In this document: piece by piece, positions 51,411 to 62,764 of the stretch
How the letters are laid out: each line of letters opens with the position of its first letter
Numbering within the stretch: the stretch's first letter is position 1
Assembly (NCBI GenBank): GCA_024305405.1
Contig: JAKNDB010000068.1
Location: 9,657,501 to 9,721,500, forward strand
DNA length: 64,000 nucleotides
Origin: Dirofilaria immitis
Taxonomy: Eukaryota; Nematoda; Chromadorea; Rhabditida; Onchocercidae
Direction: 5' to 3'
Notes under the pieces: model-generated
Told to the model about the DNA's origin: nothing
Databases searched by the model: none
The model's input: only the letters and a program-made list of their open reading frames with translations
Position numbers and translations under genes: made by a program

Positions 51411-54400
51411 TCACAACACAGAAATCATTCTTTCATCCTTCTTCACAACATAGAAACCGTTCTTGTTTCCAAGCATTCCCCATATCACTGCTATATTCTC
51501 TATGCATACATTAAAAGGTATCGTTAATAACGCACCAATCATGTACAAGCACAACCGAAATGGACTATGCCTGCAATTTTTTTTAAATTCTCAAAAGATT
51601 TCTGGACAGCTTGCTCACTGACGAGCGTATGTGTGCCACAAAAATTAAGAACTCTATTACTCGTTCCAAACACTCGAAGTATCAACTGCAAAAATTGATT
51701 TGTGCCCAACTTCATTTCCACAAAAAAATTAAGAGTGCCCGAATTCCCTTAGAAGTAAATCCTACAATTCCAGAAACTCCTATTTAATCTCGATCATTTT
51801 TGAATAATCTACTTAAAAGAACTTTTTAGCCTTGAATCTTCTTTCATGCTTTGCTGAAACGCACATAAATACGAACGGAGAAACACTAAATTTTCGCAAA
51901 TAATAAGCAGAATATCTCGCTATTAAATTATCTGTAATATCAAAGTCAAAAAGTCTGATAATCTTGATAAAACCCAAGTTTTAGATTGAATTTCACAAAC
52001 AGTGACGAACAAACCTATATTTGTGCGAAAAACTCTTCAGCACACCATAAATGTACATGTAAAGATTGACGGCTGCAACAAATGCAACCAAAAAATCAAA
52101 TATAAAACACGGCGGCAGCGGAAATGCATGAAAAAGATACATTTGCAAAGTGGTTACTGGCATCGATGCCCATGCGTAGAAAGATAATCCTAATAATATC
52201 TGTAAATAATATACAATAGTTTCAATACTGTCAAAGGAATCTTATGGTTCCATGCCGCAATACCTTTGATGTCGATTTCTAGAAGATATCGGCTTGCTCG
52301 AGAGTCGGCATGATGATATCGGTATTACTAAGATGAGGTTATATACTTATTTCAAATATTTGAGACAGGTAATATTATCTGAATAAATTTAAAAAAAATA
52401 AAACACTTACTTTATTCCTCGTCGGAATTTGTTTAGCGTGTACTGTCAAGAAAATACCTTGGAGCCATCGCTTTCGTTGTTGTAAAAGTCCCAAAAGTGA
52501 AAGGACTTTTTTCGAGCATTTCACCTAGGAATCGATAGCTATGCAGAAAGAAAAAAAGAAATCAAAAATAAAAATCAAAAGCTGGCTAATTTTAGTAAAA
52601 TCATTAATCAGAATACTCTGATGTGCAAATAGAAAGAGTGGAGATCGAACTAAATAAAAATAAGAAACATTACACTGTATACCTTCAATAAAATCAAACG
52701 TGTATCCATCTCTGAATGCAATCATACTAAAAAGCAATCTTCGGCTATTGAACCTTCCCGGCCATGATCAAATGATACGTTGCGTTCAGCTCCAACCTAT
52801 AGTTAATTTGGAAGATACGGCATAACAATGGTTTTGCATCACAAAAATTATGGAAAATGGTAAGCGCAAACTTCTGATATTTGAATGCTTACCTGAGTGA
52901 CGACGAATGAGCCTTTCCAGCCGAAAAGCGGTTTATGAAAGAATCTGAACTGGAAGCGTAATTTTCCCATATCATCAGCTACACTGTAATCATCGTAACA
53001 TCAGCAAAATTTTTGCGTATTTCTGTTACCAAAAATTTGATTTTAAATAGAAAATTTTAAAGCAAGAAAAACTGGATGAATAAATGCTTTTCCAGAAGAA
53101 AACTAGTAATTTTTAAAATACATGAAGAAATAAAAAATGAACCGGAACGAATCTGACAAAGTTGTAATCCAATTAACTATATCGCCATTAGCATAAGTGA
53201 TTATTCCTTGGCCAAACTGATGTTTTCCATCTTCACAAAAATTTAATATGCCACAAATCTGGAAATTAAATTTTGTAACCTAATTAAATAAATTGGATGA
53301 AATCTTTTTAATTCATAAGGGCAATCGATAGCATAACCAGAGTTAGATTTAATTTTTATCACAACAACATCGGAAGCAGAGTCATGTCACGCGCATCATA
53401 CATTGGATCATTGGAAAGTTTCGATGAATTCAGTGCTTATTTTAAGCAAATTTTTAATCTGATAAATCAACAGACTGCGATCCAGAATGACGAAAGAATT
53501 TTTTCATATTAATGAGTGAGAAAAAAAACTTATTTCTTTGAGAGAATCAAATAAGGCATCAAGAGAAAGGAAACGGCACAAGCAAAATAAACAATGAACA
53601 AACCGAATTATTCGTTAGTAAAGTTTCTTCATCAAGATGTACAATCCAGTCATCATCTTGAAGGATGTTGACGCCATCTTCCAAACAATACTGCAATGCG
53701 CGTGACTTGAACTGAGCTCCACTTTTTGTCCTAGATGATATATCACAAAGAAATCTGTACAGTAAAACATTATTTTAATCAATTCATTACAAACTAAAGT
53801 GCTGGTAATGATTCATTTAAATCTACTTTGAAAATATACCTATAAGCACTTGGGACAATAACTTCCTGAAGACGAGGTTTGCTTGGCAAACAGATTGCTT
53901 TATCCGTTACCACTTCGAAAAAGAAATTCTCCATTCCGACTTCCCGACATTTTGTCATATTGTAATTTACATTCTGCTGCAATTTTGAAACATCAAGAAT
54001 TCCATAAAAACAGGTTTATCTTATTTTTATTTTGAACTTGTCAAATTCTTGTAAGTGGGCAGTACATTGTCATAAAACAAGTTTGGAAAGACAGTCAATG
54101 ACAGAGAAAGATTCTTTTGCAATATAGTGCTGAACCATAAATGCAATTCAGGTTTGTAATAACACTGCTAGAGAGTAAGTAGTAAAGTACAAAATCAAAT
54201 ATAATAAAGAGTATTCAAAACAAGATTTTACTGAAATAGAACGATACCTTTACAAGTTCAGGATAATCACCACGTGTTACTACTCGGAAACAAACAAGTG
54301 GTGCTAGCAACGGTGCAGCTTTCAATCTGACCTTTTCTCGGAAGCCATTGAATAGCACCAAACCAAGCATATTAAATATGCACTGAGGTAAAACTAATAG

Positions 54401-55092
54401 AGATGCAATACGTATAATATAAAGAACAAAAGTACCAAAATATCCGTACCTGAATATTTAATCATTAGATATTATTAAACAATTTTGATATGAATCGCAA
54501 AATATTTTTGCACCTTATTTATAGCAAGTTCACATTTTTATACTTTAATTTTTATGAAACGAACATGGTATATTCACACCTTATTTTCTCATAAAAAATT
54601 GACATTTTTACACTTTTTGACAAAAAATTGCACTTTCGAGCAATGAATAATAGATTTCTTCATATGATGGACTGTAGATAAGAATCACCATAAAGCTTAT
54701 TCAACTGGGAAAAATTAATGGAATGCAAGAAGAAAAGATATTTATCTGATTATAAAAAAATTTCTATAGCCTCAGAAATTTTCAACATTTTTCCAAGTAT
54801 CCATTAAGATGAAATACTCATCTATCTCATATCTCAAATGATACAATAGCTTTGCTAAGATCAAAGCATTCAGAACTAAATGGATTTTTCGTGTCTTTAA
54901 TGAGAATATATGTATTTTAAAAAGAATTTCGAAATAAATAAACCTATCAATAAGCGATGCAGTTGAGACATATCTGCTATGGGTTTGTGAGAAAAGAGGT
55001 ATGGTACCGCATATAACTTCGAACAGTACAAGCCAACAGAAGAAAGAAGCTACGTGGATAGCATGCTTCGTTTCTGCGTTAATATTCATCAC
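51411..55092 (-). CDS. bre-3: BRE-3/Egghead beta-1,4-mannosyltransferase, three missing bases
   Basis: Ten proposed exons: 55092-54944, 54449-54248, 53976-53840, 53730-53604, 53258-53143, 52983-52893, 52796-52683, 52524-52411, 52199-52015 and 51570-51411, for about 465 residues (fly Egghead 457). It is a GT2-family membrane enzyme. N-terminal membrane segments (SFFCWLVLFEVICGTI) precede the catalytic domain with EVVTDKA, DDDWIVHLDEET (the metal-binding acidic residues, about 189-198), QFGQGIITYANGD and the QQRKRW box near 328-333. Membrane helices and FYVVKKDE follow at the C-terminus. It adds mannose to glucosylceramide to make arthro-series glycolipids in the Golgi. Exon 7 lacks one base (A-run 52729-52733 on the + strand) and exon 8 lacks two (A-runs 52484-52487 and 52493-52496). 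Adding them makes both exons phase-consistent. Confidence 0.92.
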
Positions 55093-55614
55093 TGTCTTGC
55101 AAGAAAGATCTCTATTGCCAATCCTTACCCGGATCAGTCACGCTGATCTGGATAATCTGGCACTTTCTGAAATTTATTCATTATAAGTCATTTGCTCTTT
55201 TGAAAAAAAAAAGAACATATCCTCAATTTTAAATCATGATAATAGATTAATCCTTGATTAATTCAATAGTTAAGATTTTTGAAAATATAGTGACAAGAGA
55301 GAATAGGACAAGTCTCTAGAAAGATATATATAAAATCTACTTTGAAGCTGCAAAATATGAACTTTTTATGAGCCTTGATAATATCCCAGGCAACTTAAGA
55401 GGAAATAAGCCTATTAATAACAAGCAGCATAGAATGTCCATGGCTTTGTGCATTTAGGCAAAAGACCGCAACTTTGGACAGTAATTGATGTTACTCAGTT
55501 TTCTATATTGACAAATAGATAGAAATGTTTTTGAAAAGAAATATAAGTCAACATGTATGGAATAACAATAGACAGTGTGAGCTTCTCTGAAATTGAAGTG
55601 AAATTTGTTCTTAC

Positions 55615-55726
55615 CGCTATCGAATTTACTAGTATATTTCGATACTACTAGCAAATCTTTCTCTTCCTCCTTCAGAATTTGCATGCCTATTTCTAAGTTC
55701 AAAATTGCTAGCTCATCATTCTTCAT
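55615..55726 (-). other. Orphan candidate exon
   Basis: An ATG-started frame encodes 37 residues of charged, protein-like sequence (MKNDELAILNLEIGMQILK, then EEEKDLL). It stops at a good donor (GTAAGA) at 55614. I find no convincing next exon before bre-3, 520 bp downstream. It may be the first exon of an unrecognised gene, a 5' non-coding exon of bre-3, or chance. Confidence 0.25.
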
Positions 55727-56295
55727 TCTTTATACTTAGAAGAATCCTATTTATTAATAGCATAATCACTGAAAAAGTAGTCTTCAGGGAAGTCCATTCC
55801 TACAAGCTATACTATTAAAGCGAAACATTTCACTGATAACCCAACAATGCTGGGCAGAAAATGATTGATATGTTGAACAGAATGTCAGAAGCATTCATTC
55901 ACGGTAATGTATGATGCTGATAAAAAGACCAAAACACTTAGGTACATAGCAAAGATAACAAATTTGTATCATGGAATATATTTCTGTGATATCATTTTAT
56001 TTGAACAGAATTTTAAGCTTACTGAACATCCAAAGTTTATAATTCAACATGCTTCATGACGACGCTATCATGGAATGCTAAAGGGAAAGAAATATGCAGA
56101 TAGCTACAAGACAGCGTTCATAAGTCCCTATTAAATTATCTTATCAGTTGTAATGCAAACTTTCCCGAGAGAAACAGAATGTTGTTGAAGCAGGAAATTA
56201 TCAGAAGTGGAAAAAATGTTGACAATTGATGTTCTTTTTAATCGATGGATCATAATTGCCGCCTGATTTATCTTCCTTCGTTCAATCTATCTATT

Positions 56296-56758
56296 CTACT
56301 TAATTAATTTGAAAGAAGGTTCGTGATTGAAATTATATAAAGTAGCACGCTGCCAATCATTAGAGATAATTGGTTGATTTTCAGTGTTCATCGAGAGACC
56401 ATAACACTCTTTCTTCTTTTCATTGCATCTAATGACCAGTGTCATATCTATTCTGTTATCAGTCTCCGTAGATAAGCCATTCATTCATTCTATCGTCGAT
56501 TAGCTTAGTAAGCCCCAACACTTCATCTGCTCCATTAACAAAATTATGTTGAAAGAGCTCCCTTTTGAAGAATCGTGGCCAAATGTTACTTCCCCTGAAA
56601 ACACGGCTCCTAAGTGAAACGATCTTCCCAAAACACACATTATAGAAATAGACTATAGAATAGATTGAGTTGGACACATTCATTTCGATTTTTGTGGGCA
56701 AACAAAAGCAATAATCATATTTACCCACTGTAATAGTAAAGTTTACAATACATCTCAA
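56296..56758 (-). other. Two overlapping open frames, possibly one broken exon
   Basis: One - strand frame runs to a stop at 56459 and ends LGLTKLIDDRMNEWLIYGD. A second frame starts within it and continues to 56296 (TDNRIDMTLVIRCNEKKK, then QPIISNDWQRATLY). Both read like protein, and the stop of the first sits where the second takes over. This would fit a single missing or extra base in one exon, as in the neighbouring genes. I do not recognise the product. Confidence 0.25.
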
Positions 56759-59700
56759 ATTTCTATCATAAATTTCATTAATTTTGGAATTGTTACTAAA
56801 ACTTACGGATGTTCTGTAAAGGAGAACCGAGCGATATTATATTAAAAAATATGGAGATATCAGTTTTATAGTTTCCTAATTAATAATTGTTTGTTGGATA
56901 TCTCGAATAAAGTTATTAAATATTAGTAAATGAAAGGTTCAAGCTTCTTTCTTTTATGATCATTGCACTAACCTAGTAGCTGTTTTATCTCTTCTTTTAT
57001 CTTTTAATTTTTCATTTAAAATAAGTTGGTGTTTCAATTTAATTTATAATTATTTGACGATTTTTGCTTCTACTTCGTTAGCTTCAAAAAATATAAGAAT
57101 TTCTATGCAATTGCCAAAATATATAATTGAATAGATCTGAAATATGAAATGAAAATCCAATTCTTCGAACTCTAACCATAGCGTACATTAATCCAGATCG
57201 TATTCACATTTTATCAATATTTTTGATTTAAATATACTATTTAAACGTGTGAATAAATGAAATGAACTTATGAAATTTATGTCAGCAAGCAAATTAATTT
57301 TGAAAATTAATAATAGCACATTTCTAATATATATTTGATTATTAAGATATCAGATTTCTCTCTTTCATATCAGATCATTGCCATTTTAAAAGTTTGCAAG
57401 AAAGACGTACTTCTTGCCAAAACTGTTTGAAATTGAAGAAAAAAAAACGGTCAAGAAAAAAGATTGATGTTGGAGTGAAATCATCGTAAAGGGCATATAT
57501 TTTACAGTTTTCGAAGTGATAATTTCTTTACGACCTTTATGAATCATTTCGCTCATGTATTTCTTATTAAAAGAATACTGTCACAAATCGGAGTTTTCAA
57601 ATTACAAAATGAATTCGCTTAAAAATTTCTGAGTAATATCCAAAGGTAGTAATACTGAAAACGTAACAATACAAAAATAAATATAAATTAAGTAAATAAG
57701 GTAAACATAGATCGTTATGTGCCTCATAAGTTAAGAATAGGTATATTTTCGAACAGATATATGTGTTCTAAAAAGTTCGATTATCCAAAATTTTCTACCA
57801 AAATGATTCCCAATTTATTTCAATGATCAGAAAACGCGATTTATTGATATAAATCGGCAAAAACTTTACCAATAGAAACGAGCTTATGAATATTTCAAGA
57901 TAATATATATGCAGTAATTAATTGAAATTATTATAATGTAATCTCTTTGGCCAATACTATCCTTGTGGTTACTTCAATATTAAAAACTGTATTGCGACAA
58001 AAGCAATATCTTACTCACATTTTAATTAGATTTCGGTTTTATTTAAGCGGTTTTCCGGTTTTTCACAAAATGTTTTTAAAAGTATGCTTTCACTATTTTG
58101 TAGAATATTTTCTATTTAAGATAAGAAAAGAATGAAAAAGAGTTCATAGCATAAAAGATATGAAGAAGTGATTTAGTGCTTTTCCCATGCGGATATCATA
58201 TCTCGGAAAATATGACGTTGTTCAAATGTGTCGGCTATATATTTCATTCTCTAATCAGTGGAATATATTTAGGGAATATATTAATAACGAAAATAAAATG
58301 CATAGAATCGCATAGACAATCTTTTAAAATATGTGAAACTAACCATATTAAAAGCTAACGAAAAGATTTTATATTACAAATAAGACAATAAAAAGAAAGG
58401 GGAGGGGAAAGAAAAAAAAAAAAACAAGGATAATGAAAACTAAACTCGTAGGAATCGTATCAGTAAAAGAGAAATAATAATTCGTTGCCCACGGCAATGA
58501 TGCAATTTGATCGCCTAATCCTTTACTTTGGATTATTCAATAACAAATTGATTATGTTTCAAATGCACTCCTAACTGCTTCCTAGAACACTATACTTCAA
58601 GTAAGAAACAAATGCACTAATACCATTAAAATGTCATTATTTATGACAGATTTTTCAGCATATTTGCATATAATTTCTATATCATGATAACGTATTTCAA
58701 AACTTTTTAAATTGTATTTTTTGAATTAAATTAGAAGTATCTGATAGAACTTGTTGGAGGAAAGTAATTCGAGAGTAAGCCGTTTCAGTCCTTTTTCCTT
58801 CAACATGTATAATCATGCATCATGCGGAACGAATACGTTGATAATCATTTAAGATAGATGGATAGAGAGGGAAAAAGAGGGAGAAAGATTTGACTGAGGT
58901 TTTGAGTTCCGTATAATTTCAATAAGATGTCGTGATGTCGTATATTTCATGATACGCTTGAACGATCAATTATTGTTAAGTGAAAAGTGGCAGTGATCAA
59001 TGCATAATGCTTTAAATATTAAATAGATGTGTGACAACATATTTTCTCTCCATATTTCTCGTATCTCTCTTCTTATCTCTTATCTATGCTGAATGACAAA
59101 TATTCACAAATCGTATCAAGTTAGTAATTCATTAAAATGGAATCAATAGCTGCTAGGCAACGAAATTTTATATCACTTCCGTTCTATTTCAAAATTTAAT
59201 TATTTACGATATGTAAAGTTCATTGCTAAAAATTATAAGTTGTCAAGATAAAGGATAAAAATATTTTCCATTAAATTTCTCTTCTTAAACCATGAATTAA
59301 ATGAAATAGTGCAAGAATTATTCCTTCATATTACTATCTTATTTACTAATAAAAATGTTGTACTCATTCCTACAACAATACTTTTGATTAATGCTTTCTC
59401 TCTGTTATTCATTCAATCATTCACATTTTTCCAAAAAAAAAAAAAATCAATAATCATTCAAATTTTTCTGCCTGATTCAGTAATCTACTTGATTATGATG
59501 TCTGGCAATCCATTACAGTAATAGCAATATCATATTTGTATATCATATCCGTAAATGTACTAACGAAACTTTGAAATGAGTGATTAAATATGAGCTGATA
59601 GAGCAATGATTGCAAAGAATCTTAGATAACGACAGACAAGCAATCATAGAATTCTGCTATTACAAGCAAAAATTAAATATACCGAAAAATTTTGTTAGCA

Positions 59701-60574
59701 TTTGCATTACAGAAGTTAAAAGATTACTGAAATGATGCATACATACATTTTCCAAAATTGATTTGTTACTGTCCAAAATTGACAGTAACAAATTACTATC
59801 AGCAAAAGATGGCGTAATTCTTTATCTTTTCAATCATCTGTACAATACGAAAGGCATAAAACAACCAGATTTTACTTTTGCACCTCATTGCAAACTTGAA
59901 ATTTATTGAATATTCCTTGTTAAAAATCTTATATTGTTTTAACGCAATATAAATTGAATTCTTCGTTTTCAATTCATTTTTACATATCAGCAAATGGTAC
60001 TTTTATTATCTTCATTTCTGATTAATATTACTATCACTTATTTTCATCGACAAATCTATTAAAACTTCGAGGATTATCATAACTACTAATTTGAAAATGT
60101 GATTATACAATCTAGACATATTATTCAATGACCAAGAAGTTTTCTATATAAGACAAGCTTAGCCAGCATTTGAACTTATTTTGATTGATAAATATACTAT
60201 ATCCAAGTAATCTTCTAAATTATAACGTTTTAGTGCTGCTCGTTACCTATAAATATGTCGTATAGTATGATTATATCGAAGATTTTCTTTCCTTAAAATT
60301 AAAAATCCTCGATATTCATCGCCTAAGTATTCCGCAAACAGCGATTTTTACCTCTTTCACTCTATTCAGATGTCGTTGTAGCGCTCTTATATTGAAATGC
60401 AATGTTATCCGAAATCTGACAAAAATGTTCATCTCAACAAGGCGGAAGCAGAATTGTAATGGAAGGATAAAAACTATTTCATGAAAAAATTCGTCTCACT
60501 CTGAAATTACTCCATTCAACGGACCGTGCACATCAATCGGGGTGTTCGGAACTGTGGAGAGTGACTGATTGGCC

Positions 60575-62764
60575 ATGACTGGTACGGAGCGGAAGGTTTT
60601 TCAGGTTCGTTTTATGTTTCACTCAATTTGGGGACTTTAAATTTCATTTATATAGTTGGATTCTTTATATGACTGCAGTGGCAAAACCTATCTATTATCA
60701 ATAGTGATTTTAGAAAGAGAGAGAAAGGGAATGCGTATATATATTAAAATGATGCATGTTAATGAACTATTTCTCAAGTTTTGGAAATCGCCTATCCGTA
60801 AAGCATAATTCAGTTTGTTGCTGTTAGTTTACAGCTTTTCCATAATTTTCATTTATCAGCTTATCGTATTCGAATAAAATTTTCCAGAAATACTATCCGC
60901 CGGACTTTGATCCCTCGAAAATCCCACGGGCAAAGGACAGCGCAACAGACAGTTTGTACAGCGTGTGATGGCACCTTATAATATGCAATGTGATACTTGT
61001 CATGAATACATATATAAAGTATAAACTGCTTTTCAAATCTATCTTGATCATTTCGTGATCATCCTTAAATTCAAAATACAAGCTAATTCTAATGGTTCGT
61101 GTCTATTGTTACGAAACGACCGATACAGCACGCATAAAAGACAGACAGCGTATAGAACGGAATGTAAACAATTATGTCACAGTTTTGTTTCTGAAATTTA
61201 ATTTTCACTCATTTTCAGGGAAAAAGTTTAACATGAGACGTGAGACCGCGGAGGAGAGACTTATTTGGGATTGAAAATCTTTCGATTTTACTTCCGGTCA
61301 GTTTTTTTCCAGTGACTTCATCCTCAACTTAGTTTTCCAAGTGTCCTTATTAATTTTAAAACTCCTTGATTTTACATACTGCGCTTCTTTACAGATGCCC
61401 AAACTGTCTAGCTGAAATAACGTTTAAAACGGATCTGCAAAATTGTGATTATCAACAAGAACATGGAGCAACTCGCCTTTTTGAAGCTTTCAAATTATAT
61501 CAACAAGAGGAGAAAGCAAAAGAAACAAAAGAGGAGGAAGAAAAGAAAGATCCCATGAAAATGCTTGAAAAACGAACAAAAATGAGCAGAGCTGAAATGG
61601 AAGCATTGGGTAAGTAAATGAATTAATGCCGCAACTTTATTATTCCATTAAGTACTTTTTTCATCGTGGCGATAATTGTGGATTGCACATTTTCGGTTAT
61701 AGTTTGATTGAATTGATTCAGTTTTGAAAAATGGCAATACTGCATAACCTGTTGTGTTGATACCGTTTCTCCAAATGAGGCGCTTCATATCCATTGCTAT
61801 GGGCCTTAATTAATATGTAACCTAGCATGCTTAAGAAGACGTAATATTCAGCATTTTAAGCAATAGAACTGTTAATGATAAATTAAATTATATGATTTTT
61901 GCAAGTATTATTTCCATTGATAATGGTTGATTTAGATCAAACGTATTGAAATGCGAAAGAAACCACTGTTTTTCCAAGCTGTTCAAGTCATCAAATTATA
62001 ATTGCCGATACCGTTAATAAAAATACTCTACAAATATAAATTCCCAAAATTTGCAAACTAAAATCTGTAAGTTTTAGGTAAGTTAGAAGAATTACAAGAA
62101 ACAAATCGACGTCATGAAACGTTTGGCCCAGACCAATATTTCCAAAATTTAATTGGGGCTCAAGCAGAGGTGAATTACATTTATATATTATTAAATGAAT
62201 TATTTTAATACTGATTGTGACAACTACAGATTTCTATCATAACACTTCCAGATATAAGATGATTTTGCTGCAGGCTTTGCGACTACAGGAAGAAGAAGAT
62301 GAAAAATTCATCCAGAAATTATACGGAAGAATGAAAGACGGTAAAGTTATTAAACGAATTTCGGACGGAGAAAACGAAGAAATGAATTTACCGGCGCATA
62401 TGAAACAAGAAATAAAACTTGAGCCAGTGAAAGGAGACCAGAAAGCAAGTTGTTCATTTGTAGATATAGCAAATGTGAAACCAAGCACGGCAGGACAAAG
62501 CATTATGATGGCACACAAGCGAACATCGCAAAAGGAACTTTTATCAAGAATTGTTGATATTAAGAAACAAAGAACGGGAAGAAATGAATCGGTAATTGTA
62601 AAAACAGAAAATCAGGATACAAATAACAGCTTTGAGGATACACCAGAATACTCCAAACTAAAAAAATTGAGAAAAATAGGAAATTATCACCCGTATCACT
62701 AGCGCCACAATTATCTGCCCTTCAAAGCTTAGCTGATTATTGCAGTGATTCTAATAGTGATTGA
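60575..62764 (+). CDS. YJU2: Splicing factor YJU2/CCDC94, four missing bases
   Basis: Six proposed exons: 60575-60604, 60888-61018, 61219-61296, 61395-61609, 62078-62169 and 62274-62764, for about 346 residues (human YJU2 323). The N-terminus carries the family signature KYYPPDFDPSKIPR. Zinc-binding cysteines come from CDTC in exon 2 and CPNC in exon 4 (CPNCLAEITFKTD), followed by QEHGATRLFEAF. A charged coiled-coil-like region (EEEEKKDPMKML) and a low-complexity tail ending CSDSNSD complete it. YJU2 joins the spliceosome around Prp19 and promotes the first transesterification step. Four single-base losses are needed: GG at 60935-60936, the start of exon 3 at 61219-61225, near 61245-61250, and the A-run 62660-62666. 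With them every exon is in phase. The ATG gives MTGTERKVFQ, matching the family start. Confidence 0.92.

Larger units (their letters stand above)
55093..60574. other. Intergenic between bre-3 and YJU2, two weak candidate exons
   Basis: A divergent intergenic region of about 5.5 kb, so it should contain promoters for bre-3 (- strand) and YJU2 (+ strand). The two weak candidates (55615-55726 and 56296-56758) are listed separately. The remaining open frames have no motif and poly-A/T runs are frequent. Confidence 0.5.

Noticed and set aside
51539..51721. 60-codon - strand ORF near the bre-3 3' end
   Set aside because: It overlaps bre-3 exon 10 in a different frame. The exon-10 frame ends FYVVKKDE, as expected for the family.
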